Source: Neobacillus sp. Marseille-Q6967
Lineage (GTDB): Bacteria > Bacillota > Bacilli > Bacillales > Cytobacillaceae
Assembly: GCF_946151075.1 (NCBI RefSeq)
Contig: NZ_CAMGZB010000001.1
Location: 1,664,001-1,728,000, forward strand
Length of the DNA stretch: 64,000 nucleotides
Direction: 5' to 3'
The notes beneath the pieces are model-generated. The model was not told the DNA's origin. It searched no databases and saw only the letters and a program-made list of their open reading frames with translations. Position numbers and translations under genes: made by a program. Below are positions 16,932-25,244 of this stretch, one piece after another. Position 1 is the stretch's first letter; each line of letters opens with the position of its first letter.

Positions 16932-17175
16932 AGTACTTGTTGAGATTTTTCTTCCTGCTGCCGATCGAAGTTTCGATGTGTATATTCCATTAGAAAGTCA
17001 AATGTATGAGGTGGTGGCTTTGGTGTCCTCCTTGCTGAGTGATATATCAGATGGAAAATACAAGGCCACTGGCAATGAGGTGCTGTGTGATGCAGCATCT
17101 GGAATTATCTTCAATATTAACATGGCAGTTGCAGAACTGGGCATTCAAAACGGTTCGAAACTCATGCTAATATAA
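16924..17175 (+). CDS. esaB: EsaB/YukD-like ubiquitin-fold protein
   Basis: The 83-residue protein matches the YukD/EsaB group: a small beta-grasp protein with an N-terminal strand (VLVEIFLP), a central helix (MYEVVALVSSLLSDI) and a C-terminal strand ending in GSKLMLI. It lacks the C-terminal di-glycine of true ubiquitin. EsaB is a cytoplasmic T7SS component in Staphylococcus and Bacillus whose precise mechanism is unclear. Its start overlaps the end of essC by eight bases, so it is translationally coupled. A repeat element follows immediately, separating it from the esx genes. Confidence 0.88.
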   Translation: MNKVLVEIFLPAADRSFDVYIPLESQMYEVVALVSSLLSDISDGKYKATGNEVLCDAASGIIFNINMAVAELGIQNGSKLMLI

Positions 17176-17205
17176 ATTATTTTTACAAAGGCTGTTTTAA
17201 AGCGT

Positions 17206-17430
17206 ATTGTTGCTCACTATGTTGATTGGAGCGGAAGGCGCGAGACTCCTCGAAAATGCAATCGCATTTTCTTCGTGCGTGGGCAGATTCAAGGATGCTC
17301 TTTCAATGTCCTGCGGGAGTACGGAACAGGGGAGACCCCGCAGGCGCTTTAGCGCCGAGGAGGCTCGCCAGAACGCCCGCGGAAACCGAAGCGCCTGGAG
17401 CAGAAATCAACAGGTAAACACAGCCTTTAA
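17206..17430 (+). repeat. GC-rich Bacillaceae-type intergenic repeat, copy A (with 60-bp internal insert)
   Basis: The segment starts near TTGATTGGAGCGGAAGGCGC and ends near CTGGAGCAGAAATCAACAG. It is markedly richer in GC than its surroundings and has inverted-repeat ends (TTGATTGGAGC, and TCAACAG preceded by GGAGC). The same element lies inverted at 47931-48086. Copy A carries about 60 extra bases between two TCCT tetramers, including a perfect small hairpin GAAAATGC/GCATTTTC. It sits inside the T7SS operon between esaB and the first esx gene. It encodes no real protein; open frames across it are accidental. Confidence 0.88.
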
Positions 17431-17450
17431 AAAGAGAGAGGAGAAGGAAA

Positions 17451-17753
17451 ATGGGAAAAAGAATTCGCGTAACACCTACAGAACTTGAAGCGGCTTCTAA
17501 GAAGCTTGCCGAGTTATCTGAAACTTACACTGGTATTTATACGCAGCTTATGCAGGTTGCGAGCACAATGGGAGAAGCTTGGGAGGGCGAGGATAACCTT
17601 GCTTTCGTTGATCAAATCAACGGCTTCAACGATGACTTAAAATCCATGGCAGATAAGCTATTAACTGCCAGCAAAACGCTTGATACACAAAGAACCAATT
17701 ATGCAGCCATTCAAGACAGCAATTCAGCACAAGTAAGGAAATTAACAAACTAA
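17451..17753 (+). CDS. WXG100-family T7SS substrate (EsxA/YukE-like)
   Basis: The 100-residue protein is a two-helix WXG100 protein, with the hairpin turn W-E-G at about residues 43-45 (EAWEGEDN) and helices on both sides. Its length is standard. Such proteins are exported as dimers by EssC and are required for machine function. A strong AGGAGAAGGA site precedes the ATG. It is the first gene after the inserted repeat and is followed by a second esx gene 28 bases later. The C-terminus (AQVRKLTN) has no clear YxxxD/E export motif, so it may depend on a partner. Confidence 0.93.
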   Translation: MGKRIRVTPTELEAASKKLAELSETYTGIYTQLMQVASTMGEAWEGEDNLAFVDQINGFNDDLKSMADKLLTASKTLDTQRTNYAAIQDSNSAQVRKLTN

Positions 17754-17781
17754 AATAATTTTTTTGAGGGGAGTGTAAAAA

Positions 17782-18087
17782 ATGGCTGGAAACATTAAAG
17801 TAAGTACAGCTCAAGTAGCTGACATTGCTACAACGATTGAGGGGTTAAATACAAGACTTGCGGAAGAATTAAAAAATAGTCAGAACACAATTAAAAATCT
17901 TGCTAATGCTTGGGAAGGGGAAGCTTCACAGGCAACAATCTCTTCTTATGATGAATTTGCAGCAAAGTATTTCCAAACTTATCAAGATATTCTCGACAGC
18001 TATGTGAAATTCTTAAGAGTGAATGTTGATCAAGGCTACTTCGAAACCGAAACAGCTAATACTAATTTAGCTGATGCTTTTAAATAA
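17782..18087 (+). CDS. WXG100-family T7SS substrate, second
   Basis: The 101-residue protein is a WXG100 member with AWEGEASQ at about residues 46-53. Its C-terminus, GYFETETANTNLADAFK, contains a YxxxE export-type motif. The last thirteen residues (TETANTNLADAFK) are identical in the protein at 20883-21188, although the rest differs. It sits in the T7SS operon behind the first esx gene. A hairpin without T run follows at 18097, a common way to give abundant short messages for structural substrates. Confidence 0.93.
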   Translation: MAGNIKVSTAQVADIATTIEGLNTRLAEELKNSQNTIKNLANAWEGEASQATISSYDEFAAKYFQTYQDILDSYVKFLRVNVDQGYFETETANTNLADAFK

Positions 18088-18096
18088 AAACCAATT

Positions 18097-18128
18097 ACTA
18101 AAGGCGATGGAATCCCGTCGTCTTTAGT
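18097..18128 (+). other. mRNA hairpin between esx genes and downstream T7SS genes
   Basis: An imperfect stem of about 14 bp (ACTAAAGGCGATGG with CCGTCGTCTTTAGT) is not followed by a T run. It may stabilise the 3' end of the upstream esx transcript or cause partial termination. Confidence 0.5.
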
Positions 18129-18205
18129 CTCATTATCGAATACAACTCTTTTTTAGAGTAAATATAAATATCCAGATAGGCTCTTGATGAAAGTAGGGAT
18201 AAACG

Positions 18206-18946
18206 ATGCTAAAAAAATTACTGAAAAAGGTGAGTGGGGTCGTAATGGCAGTATCGATTTTTAGCCTGATTGGCTGCAGTGAGATGGATCAGCAGCAAGC
18301 AGCCGATGTCGAAAAATTATTACAAGAAAAATATGATAAAGAATTTACAGCCACCCATATTGGCGCACGTTATGGAACAGCAAATAACGATACTGTAACG
18401 ACTTATGTACACCCGGCGGATCAAGAGAATCTAGTATTTAAAGCGGTAGCAGATAAGGATGGAAAATTAGTGTCTGATACCTATATTCCAAGGGTCATAA
18501 GTAATTCCATTAATGAAGTTTTAAAGCAGGAACTTGCTAATGCAGGGGTTGAAAGTGAAACATTCACTTTTGCGATGAATGCGGACAGCTCGTCAGAGAC
18601 AAATCCAGCCATCTCATTAAAGGAATACGTGACAGCTTACAAACCGGGATATTTTTCTGCCCATATGATTGTTAAGGAAACCCCTAATTTAACAGCGGAA
18701 CATTTTGAAAACGCGTTATCAGCTGTCTATCAAGCTGGTTTAAATACAACCTTCCAAGTGGCAATACGTGTCATCTCCGAAGATGAGTATGAGGCATGTC
18801 TTGAGGAATTTAAACAGCTTCCAGAAGTTTCAAAAACATGGTTCACTGATTACAACGTTGTAGATGAATTGAAATTAATCATCGATGCAAACGGATTTCA
18901 AGTATTCGAATCCAGCCTTACCGCATCAAACGGGGACGGTGAGTAG
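18206..18946 (+). CDS. Lipoprotein, probable immunity protein for the adjacent lipase
   Basis: The 246-residue protein has a lysine-rich N-terminus, a hydrophobic stretch and the lipobox SLIGC, with the lipidated cysteine at about residue 24. It should be anchored to the outer face of the membrane. The mature part shows no catalytic motif that I recognise. It lies directly before the TslA-like lipase gene. In Staphylococcus aureus the T7SS lipase TslA is neutralised by the lipoprotein TilA, so by position and type this is a candidate immunity protein. That role is inference from gene order. A general T7SS lipoprotein is the alternative. Confidence 0.75.
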   Translation: MLKKLLKKVSGVVMAVSIFSLIGCSEMDQQQAADVEKLLQEKYDKEFTATHIGARYGTANNDTVTTYVHPADQENLVFKAVADKDGKLVSDTYIPRVISNSINEVLKQELANAGVESETFTFAMNADSSSETNPAISLKEYVTAYKPGYFSAHMIVKETPNLTAEHFENALSAVYQAGLNTTFQVAIRVISEDEYEACLEEFKQLPEVSKTWFTDYNVVDELKLIIDANGFQVFESSLTASNGDGE

Positions 18947-18960
18947 CAGTGGAGGACACT

Positions 18961-20628
18961 TTGACTTTTAAGGATGAAGAGTTGAAGCTTGCTACGGATA
19001 TCGCCTATCTTGATTTAGAAATGTTAAATGAAAATATGCCCTATAGGAAAGAGCCATATTCCGTGGCGGAACTTCTGCAAATTGAGAGGGATGGAGAAGG
19101 TAATCCGAAAAATGAAATAACTGAGGTTTATCTTAATAGATTAACGGAAAATAAAGACCACTTCGGTGATGAGCATATTTCGATTGATGATGGAAAAGTA
19201 AATCAACTATCGAGTGACGCACTAGATTGGAAAATCGTTGATACATTTAATGATAATAACAAGGATGGTTCAGGTTTTTATGGGGTGGTCATTGACACGG
19301 GTGATGGAATGATTGTCTCTTTCCGCGGCAGTGAGGTGCCGACAGAGCTGCAAAATATCCATCAGGATTGGCTAAAGGCAGACCTTGGCTTAATTAAAGG
19401 GCAGCTCACAGAACAGCAATTAGCTGCCAACCGTTTTATGGATTATTTAGCCGAACAAGACTACATTGATAAATATGATCAAATGACCTTTGCAGGACAT
19501 TCATTAGGAGGCAATCTGGCGGAACACTCTACGTTCTATGCCGCTAGTATCGGTTTAGCAGATAAAATTGAAAGAACGATCAGTTATGACGGACCGGGCT
19601 TCTCTCAAGAATATCTATGGCAATATAAAAAAGATATAGAAATGGCACTAGGTACCGTTCAAATGGATCATGTTGAGCAATCACTGGTAGGCGGTTTGCT
19701 GCAACGCGTCGATGGAATCAATTATTTCTACGCAAAACTAACTGGAACAAGTGCTGTCCAGCATGGTACGGAGTTTGTCAAATTTGATGATGAAGGGAAC
19801 ATTGTTATAGCCGAACACCCATCACAACTTTCAACCGTGTTATCAAAATATCTTGTATCCCCTTTTACTCAAGGGATGGAACGTCTCGTAAGTCCTGCTG
19901 CTGGCGCTGTAATGGTAACTGCGTTAGTAGCTCTGACAGAAGCAGGCTGGAAACTGAAAGATGCACTGTATAAAGAAGGCAAGTTAACGAAAGCAGGGGA
20001 AGTTGTCGTAGCTACCATTGCAGGCAGTTTATTAGGTATTAGCCTGGCATTAGGACCTGTAGGTACTGGTATAGCAATTGCCGCGGCGACCGTTGCCTTG
20101 GTTAAATTTGCAGTGGTGGCCCTAGTGGCAGCTGTTGTCTTTGTCGGTGCTGTGATTCTTTACGATTTTGTCATGGATCAAATCGAAGCCTTTGTCGATT
20201 ATATGGTTAATGAATTTATCCCAAAAGTTCTTGATAAAGTTACGGAAACTGTCGGTAAATTTGTCAAATGGTCGAAAGAGCAGCTGGTGGAGTTCGGCAA
20301 TATGCTTGCGACAGGATACAAAGCATTTTTGGACGGCTTAAGCCATCTTTTTGGTGCAGGTCCGAAAATAGCGGCTACCCCGCATATAAAAGTCGACACC
20401 TACAAGCTCCGGAGCTATGCCGACCGCCTGGAAAGGGTGAAAGCCCGTATTTCAGCTGTCGATTCGGATCTGAACATCCTTTATTTAACCGAGGGCTTCC
20501 TCGATCTTATTAATCTAGCAATTGCTGAAAATTTACCGTCGAAAAGCCAGATGAATAAAGTTATTGACTATCTCCAGGATACAGCAACGGAGTTTGAGGC
20601 AGCCGAGTATCGAATTATGAGTATTTAA
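18961..20628 (+). CDS. TslA-like T7SS lipase: N-terminal lipase, C-terminal helical targeting domain
   Basis: The 555-residue protein begins with an alpha/beta-hydrolase of lipase class 3 type: SFRGSE near residue 120 and the nucleophile elbow AGHSLGGN with Ser about 181. A long hydrophobic stretch follows (about 340-410). The last 90 residues are helical (VDTYKLRSYADRLERVKAR onward) and look like an LXG/WXG targeting domain. This toxin-first order matches TslA, a T7SS-exported phospholipase with reversed layout. Candidate immunity lipoprotein and small helical partner genes flank it, as at the TslA locus. The start may be TTG 18961, five bases after GGAGG, or GTG 18949. The hydrophobic middle section is unusual and could insert into membranes. 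Confidence 0.8.
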   Translation: MTFKDEELKLATDIAYLDLEMLNENMPYRKEPYSVAELLQIERDGEGNPKNEITEVYLNRLTENKDHFGDEHISIDDGKVNQLSSDALDWKIVDTFNDNNKDGSGFYGVVIDTGDGMIVSFRGSEVPTELQNIHQDWLKADLGLIKGQLTEQQLAANRFMDYLAEQDYIDKYDQMTFAGHSLGGNLAEHSTFYAASIGLADKIERTISYDGPGFSQEYLWQYKKDIEMALGTVQMDHVEQSLVGGLLQRVDGINYFYAKLTGTSAVQHGTEFVKFDDEGNIVIAEHPSQLSTVLSKYLVSPFTQGMERLVSPAAGAVMVTALVALTEAGWKLKDALYKEGKLTKAGEVVVATIAGSLLGISLALGPVGTGIAIAAATVALVKFAVVALVAAVVFVGAVILYDFVMDQIEAFVDYMVNEFIPKVLDKVTETVGKFVKWSKEQLVEFGNMLATGYKAFLDGLSHLFGAGPKIAATPHIKVDTYKLRSYADRLERVKARISAVDSDLNILYLTEGFLDLINLAIAENLPSKSQMNKVIDYLQDTATEFEAAEYRIMSI

Positions 20629-20643
20629 GCGGAGGGGAAAATA

Positions 20644-20865
20644 ATGGGGTTAGGCAGTGTGAAAGCAGAGCTAAGCAGTATTATTCGAGAGCTTGAAAGT
20701 ATTGAATCCGGACTCCGGCATGATTTTGAAGGCATAGGCAGTGAAAGGGCCGCCAATCGTATCGGTGATTTTATTAATGAGTGCGAGAGAGCACGGAGAG
20801 CATTAGGCAGAGTTAATCCATCGAATCTCTCCGAAGCCTTTTTAGAAAAGAAAGCAAAAAGCTAA
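20644..20865 (+). CDS. Small helical protein, candidate lipase partner (TlaA-like)
   Basis: The 73-residue protein is predicted to be almost all helix (GSVKAELSSIIRELESIESG, then a second helix with RIGDFINECERARRALGR). It lacks a WXG motif. It starts 15 bases after the lipase gene behind a GGAGGGG site. In TslA loci, two small helical partners (TlaA1 and TlaA2) bind the lipase C-terminal domain for export. Size, position and helical character fit such a partner. Sequence similarity could not be tested here. Confidence 0.75.
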   Translation: MGLGSVKAELSSIIRELESIESGLRHDFEGIGSERAANRIGDFINECERARRALGRVNPSNLSEAFLEKKAKS

Positions 20866-20882
20866 GAGGAGGAGTTTTGCAG

Positions 20883-21188
20883 ATGTCTAATCCTATTCAG
20901 ATCGAAACTGGTAAGGTTGTGGCTGCGGCTGATCGGATTTCCGAACTTAATCATCAAATAGATAACGAGTTTGAAAGACTTGAAAAGGCGATTCAACGTT
21001 TAAATGGAAGATGGAACAGCCGTGCCTCCGATGTGGTGATTGGCAAGTTCTATTCTGTGAAAAACAACTTTAAAGATAGTCGGTATAAAGTCATGCAGGA
21101 CTATTCAAACTTCCTAAAACAGCAGGTTTCTGATGGCTACAATGCCACTGAGACGGCTAATACAAATTTAGCAGATGCTTTTAAATAG
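20883..21188 (+). CDS. WXG100-like protein with W-N-S turn, candidate TlaA2-like partner
   Basis: The 101-residue protein is a two-helix WXG100-like protein in which the turn reads GRWNSRAS instead of the usual W-x-G. The C-terminus GYNATETANTNLADAFK has the YxxxE export-type motif and shares thirteen identical terminal residues with the protein at 17782. The ATG at 20883 lies nine bases after GGAGG; a TTG at 20877 is too close. It is encoded between two other small helical proteins behind the lipase gene, so it may pair with the lipase C-terminal domain or with its neighbour. Confidence 0.85.
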   Translation: MSNPIQIETGKVVAAADRISELNHQIDNEFERLEKAIQRLNGRWNSRASDVVIGKFYSVKNNFKDSRYKVMQDYSNFLKQQVSDGYNATETANTNLADAFK

Positions 21189-21199
21189 GAGGGATGCTC

Positions 21200-21505
21200 A
21201 TGAGTTTTTTTATTGATGTCAATTATAACGAATTTGAAACCGCAGCATCTGCAGTGGATGATTATGTCGCGAAACAAAAGCAAAAGATGAATCTGGCCAA
21301 TCAAGAGGTTACGAAACTTGGTGCAAGCTGGCAGGGAAAAGATTATCAGCAGTTTCAGTCAAAGTGGAATGAGGTGGATGATGGTTCATCCACAGCAGGC
21401 TCTTTACAAAAGTCCCTTGAGGATTATGCCGATACACTAAGGTACGCAGCCGACCAATATAAAAAGGCACAAAAAAAGGCAATTGATAAAGCCAATAGTT
21501 TATAA
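21200..21505 (+). CDS. WXG100-family protein, third canonical copy
   Basis: The 101-residue protein has the WXG turn ASWQGKDY at about residues 43-50 between two helices. It ends in a lysine-rich helix (QYKKAQKKAIDKANSL). The ATG at 21200 lies six bases after AGGAGGG; the ATG at 21194 abuts that site and is unlikely. The gene closes the substrate block of the T7SS operon and precedes the regulatory block. It may form a heterodimer with the preceding W-N-S protein, since WXG100 genes in pairs often do. Confidence 0.88.
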   Translation: MSFFIDVNYNEFETAASAVDDYVAKQKQKMNLANQEVTKLGASWQGKDYQQFQSKWNEVDDGSSTAGSLQKSLEDYADTLRYAADQYKKAQKKAIDKANSL

Positions 21506-21538
21506 GATTAGTAGAACTTAGGGAGAATGTGGTTTTTT

Positions 21539-22744
21539 ATGGGAAAAACAACCGTTGAACATAGCAAGAATCAATATTTTATCGAAAATAAGCTGACCTA
21601 TCCCGAAGCCATCAATCAACGCGAGTTACAAGGCATTGCTAGGGGATTAGTAGATTGTCTCATACCGGTTGCGACAGAAAAAACAAAAAAGGGTGTCGTA
21701 TTAAAAAGCTCCATAGAAGGTATGATTTCTTTAAAAACTTATTTTAGCAGTGTGGTAAGTAAGAAAATGTTTTTAGATGTTATTGTTCAATTGGTTGCGG
21801 TCGTAAAGGAATGCGAAAAAAACTTAATGAATGTCAACAATCTTATGTTAGAAAGTGACTATATCTTTCTTGACCCGAGAACCAAAAAAATCAAATGCAT
21901 TTTCTGGCCGATTGTGAATAATGCAAACCCGTCTTCTTTATCGGAGTTTTTCCATGAACTTCCTTTCGGTGTTGTGTTTACAAAACATGAGAATCATGAC
22001 TATGTTCGTAATTATTTGCGTTATTTTAAGGAACACACCCCTTTTTCCATTAATAGTTTTGAAAAACTGATCTTTGAGTTGACGGGAAAAATCATAGAAA
22101 AAGAGTTTCATATTCCCGCAGGTGCGACAGGGGACAGCAGCGGCTTAACCAATAAAGCGGCTGAAGCAAAGATTCGTGCGGACCAGATTGCCTATAACCC
22201 ATTCAGCAGTAAGGCATCTGAAAGAAAACAGGGGGCTGCAAAGGTTTGTACAACATGCGCTAAGGTGTCCGAGGAAAGTGCACGGTTTTGCTCTAGCTGC
22301 GGGACCCCTTTACATCATGATCAAGGGTCCCCTGGCAGCCTAGAGGATTTAGGAAAAACAGATACTCAGAGTTTTAGTGAAACGACTGTCCTGGGTGCAG
22401 AGAATTACGGTGGTACAACGGTCCTAGGAGCAGATGTCAATGAAGAGCCGGATTATCCGTATTTGATCAGAGAAAAGACACAGGAAAAAATCGTGGTAAA
22501 CAAACCTGTTTTTCGAATTGGAAAGGAAAGCAGGTATTGTGATTATTTTGTAAAGGATAATAATGCAATTAGCCGCAGTCATGCAGATATTATCACAAGA
22601 GACCGCTGTTTTTATCTTATCGATCATAACTCAACGAATAAAACGTATGTAGATGGACGGGTCATTCCAGTCGAAAAAGAAGTGGAAATTTTCTCAGGAA
22701 CAAAAGTAAAACTGGCTAATGAAGATTTCGTTTTTTACATATAG
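21539..22744 (+). CDS. DUF6382 - zinc ribbon - FHA domain protein
   Basis: The 401-residue cytoplasmic protein has three parts. Residues about 1-190 form a DUF6382-like domain. Its segments NNLMLESDYIFLDPRTKKI and IKCIFWPI recall the C-lobe pattern of a pseudokinase. Residues about 237-258 form a zinc ribbon (CTTC and CSSC). Two TTVL motifs follow at about 282 and 293. Residues about 310-385 form an FHA domain (RIGKESRYCDYF, ISRSHADI, NSTNKTYVDG), a phosphothreonine reader. The ATG at 21539 matches the start of the paralogue at 38686; the ATG at 21527 is nearer the ribosome-binding site but adds non-conserved residues. It lies just before the PP2C and kinase genes, so it probably reads their phosphorylation state. 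Confidence 0.88.
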   Translation: MGKTTVEHSKNQYFIENKLTYPEAINQRELQGIARGLVDCLIPVATEKTKKGVVLKSSIEGMISLKTYFSSVVSKKMFLDVIVQLVAVVKECEKNLMNVNNLMLESDYIFLDPRTKKIKCIFWPIVNNANPSSLSEFFHELPFGVVFTKHENHDYVRNYLRYFKEHTPFSINSFEKLIFELTGKIIEKEFHIPAGATGDSSGLTNKAAEAKIRADQIAYNPFSSKASERKQGAAKVCTTCAKVSEESARFCSSCGTPLHHDQGSPGSLEDLGKTDTQSFSETTVLGAENYGGTTVLGADVNEEPDYPYLIREKTQEKIVVNKPVFRIGKESRYCDYFVKDNNAISRSHADIITRDRCFYLIDHNSTNKTYVDGRVIPVEKEVEIFSGTKVKLANEDFVFYI

Positions 22745-22760
22745 CAAGGAAGGTTTTTAA

Positions 22761-23528
22761 ATGGAAGTTTTAACTGCAGCCTATACCGATATAGGGATTA
22801 AAAAAGCGACAAATCAAGACAGCTTATGTGTGAAAATAGCTGAAACTTCTGTAGGTAAGGTAGTCCTTGCTGTTATCTGTGATGGCATGGGAGGACTTGC
22901 CAAAGGTGAAGTGGCCAGTGCCAGTGTGATTCATAGGTTTTCAGAATGGTTTGAACAAGAATTTCCGGGCCAGCTGGCCAATTTTAATCTAGGTGATATT
23001 CAATACCACTGGACCCGGATGATCAAAGCGCAAAATCAGCGGATTGCCGAGTATGGACGGAAGGAAAGGGTCCAGCTTGGAACAACTTGGACGGCCTTGC
23101 TGCTGATTGGTACACAACATTTGTTAATCGGCCATGTCGGTGATTCAAGAGTTTACCGGATTGATAACAGGCTCGAGGTCCTGACCGAAGATCAGACGGT
23201 CGTCGGCAGGGAAGTCAGAAGAGGGACATTGACTCCAGAGCAAGCGAAAAAGGATCCAAGACGGAATGTGTTACTGCAATGCATCGGGGCATCGAAGCTG
23301 GTAGAGCCGCAGTTTTTAACAGGGAAGCCCGTTTCTGGCGAAGTCTATATGCTTTGTTCGGATGGATTTCGTCATATGATTTCTGAGGATGAGATTTATC
23401 GCGCCTTCTCACCAGCCCTTTTAGTGAATGAAACCGTTATGGAACAAAAAGCTAAGGAAATGGTGGACCTTAATAAGCAGCGGCAGGAAACAGATAACAT
23501 CACAGTAGTGCTTGTTAAACTAGTGTAA
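22761..23528 (+). CDS. PP2C-family protein serine/threonine phosphatase (PrpC-like)
   Basis: The 255-residue protein is a PPM/PP2C phosphatase. The metal-binding motifs are present: TNQDSL near residue 17, VICDGMGG at about 39-46, GHVGDSRVYRI at about 120-130, CSDGFRHM near 200 and the terminal DNITVVLV. Such enzymes remove phosphate from Ser/Thr sites set by Hanks-type kinases. The gene is directly followed by a kinase gene, sixteen bases apart, in the usual PrpC-PrkC order. Here the pair sits inside a T7SS operon with FHA proteins, so its likely targets are T7SS components. It is soluble, with no membrane segment. Confidence 0.94.
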   Translation: MEVLTAAYTDIGIKKATNQDSLCVKIAETSVGKVVLAVICDGMGGLAKGEVASASVIHRFSEWFEQEFPGQLANFNLGDIQYHWTRMIKAQNQRIAEYGRKERVQLGTTWTALLLIGTQHLLIGHVGDSRVYRIDNRLEVLTEDQTVVGREVRRGTLTPEQAKKDPRRNVLLQCIGASKLVEPQFLTGKPVSGEVYMLCSDGFRHMISEDEIYRAFSPALLVNETVMEQKAKEMVDLNKQRQETDNITVVLVKLV

Positions 23529-23543
23529 GGATGGGGATTTGGT

Positions 23544-25229
23544 TTGGCGGCGATAGGTTCTGTTGTAGAAGATAAGTATGAAATATTAAAGCTGATTGGG
23601 CAGGGCGGGATGAGCAAGGTCTATCTTGCGATGGACAAACGTCTTAACAAACAGTGGGCAGTGAAAGAGATCGAAAAACGAGCGAGAGACAAGAACAATG
23701 AAGTCATTATTCAAAGTGCGATTGCTGAAGCGAACATGATTAAGCGGCTGGATCATCCATCTTTACCCCGGATTGTCGACATTATCGAATATGAGGATGT
23801 TATTTATGTCATCATGGACTACATCGAGGGCGAGCCGCTGAACTCGATTTTAGATAACTATGGTGCACAACCACAGGATTTGGTCATCGAGTGGGCGAAG
23901 CAGCTTTGTGAGGTATTGGATTATTTACATACTTGTCATCCGCCAATTATTTACCGGGATATGAAGCCTGCAAACGTTATGCTGAAGCCGGATGGCAATT
24001 TGAAATTAATCGACTTCGGAATTGCTAGGGAATTTAAACAACAAAATCTAGCAGATACGGTTAGCCTGGGAACAAAAGGGTACGCAGCGCCGGAGCAATT
24101 CGGCGGCAAAGGACAAACCGATGCGAGAACGGATGTTTATTGTCTGGGTGTGACCCTTTATCATTTGGTGACCGGACACAACCCGTGTGAGCCTCCTTAT
24201 GAGTTATACCCAATTCGGCATTGGAATCCAAACCTTTCGGGCGGGTTGGAAAAAATTATTCAAAAATGTACACAGTTAAATCCAGAGGACCGGTATCAAT
24301 CATGTGCCGAACTTTTATATGCCCTGAATCATTATGAAGAAGCAGACGACCTTTACCGGGCAAAACAAAAAAGGAAACTCCGCAACTTTAGCATCGTAAC
24401 GGGGGCTGCGCTGTTATGTTTATCTTTAGGGATCTTGGGTCAGGTAATGAAGATCCATACCAAAAATGCGGACTATGAAAGCACACTGCAAATGGCAGAA
24501 AAAGCAGCGACCGATAAGAGTAAAATTGACTATTACTTAAAGGCGATCGATATTAAACCAACGGAAAACGAGGCTTATCTCGGACTAATCAATGCTTTTA
24601 AAAGTGACGCCGCTTTTTCAATAGAGGAAGAAGAGCAGTTTAAGCAAAAGATTAATACCCATTTAATTGATTTTCGGGAAAATCCGGAATACTCTGACCT
24701 TGCTTTTGAAATCGGTAAAGCCTATTGGTACTACTATGACTATGGAAAAACAGAGAACAGTGATAATCAAATTACGAGAATGAAAAGCTCGATTCAATGG
24801 TTTGAAGATGCCGTTCGGTATGGTTCGAAAAATAGGGATTATTACGAAATGGCGACGATTTACCGGGATATCGGCAAGTTTAATAATGATATTACGCTTC
24901 ATATCGAAGAAGCCTCTGATAAAGGAAAATATCGTCCGTATTGGGATAACATTAAAGGGCTGATCAAACTTATGGATGAGAATCCGGATGAAAGTGAAAT
25001 TGTCAAACTAGAACTCTATAAGTTGACGGTGTATTCAATTGAAACGTACGCCAGAAAGTTTAAAGCGGACGGTGTCGAAGAAAGTGATATTCGGGCTGTT
25101 ACAAAAGCTGTTAAGGAGAGTACCAATAGGCTGGCTGTAACAGCGGAAAAAACTGAAACAATAAAAAATGACGTGATCAATCGCTTTGAAGTGACAGAAC
25201 GGGCAATTGATAACGCATATAGAAACTAG
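23544..25229 (+). CDS. Membrane Ser/Thr protein kinase with EssB-like layout (active kinase)
   Basis: The 561-residue protein has a Hanks-type kinase domain at 1-265: glycine loop IGQGGMSKVYLA, catalytic Lys41 in WAVKE, YRDMKPAN with Asp139 and Asn144, LIDFG at 155-159 and the APE motif at 182-184. All key residues are intact. A single membrane segment is at about 282-303. The outside part (305-561) is helical and TPR-like. The start codon is TTG behind AAGGATGGGG. The order of kinase, membrane segment and outside helical domain is that of the T7SS core protein EssB/YukC, whose kinase fold is inactive. No separate EssB gene was found, so this may combine the EssB role with real kinase activity. 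An ordinary PrkC-like regulator is the alternative. Confidence 0.9.
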   Translation: MAAIGSVVEDKYEILKLIGQGGMSKVYLAMDKRLNKQWAVKEIEKRARDKNNEVIIQSAIAEANMIKRLDHPSLPRIVDIIEYEDVIYVIMDYIEGEPLNSILDNYGAQPQDLVIEWAKQLCEVLDYLHTCHPPIIYRDMKPANVMLKPDGNLKLIDFGIAREFKQQNLADTVSLGTKGYAAPEQFGGKGQTDARTDVYCLGVTLYHLVTGHNPCEPPYELYPIRHWNPNLSGGLEKIIQKCTQLNPEDRYQSCAELLYALNHYEEADDLYRAKQKRKLRNFSIVTGAALLCLSLGILGQVMKIHTKNADYESTLQMAEKAATDKSKIDYYLKAIDIKPTENEAYLGLINAFKSDAAFSIEEEEQFKQKINTHLIDFRENPEYSDLAFEIGKAYWYYYDYGKTENSDNQITRMKSSIQWFEDAVRYGSKNRDYYEMATIYRDIGKFNNDITLHIEEASDKGKYRPYWDNIKGLIKLMDENPDESEIVKLELYKLTVYSIETYARKFKADGVEESDIRAVTKAVKESTNRLAVTAEKTETIKNDVINRFEVTERAIDNAYRN

Positions 25230-25244
25230 ATAGGGGGGGTTACA

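Noticed and set aside
17207..17488. Reading frames of 93 and 63 residues between esaB and the first esx gene
   Set aside because: They lie in the GC-rich repeat element, overlap each other and lack ribosome-binding sites.
18097..18128. Terminator after the second esx gene
   Set aside because: The stem is good but no T run follows, so I list it only as an mRNA hairpin.
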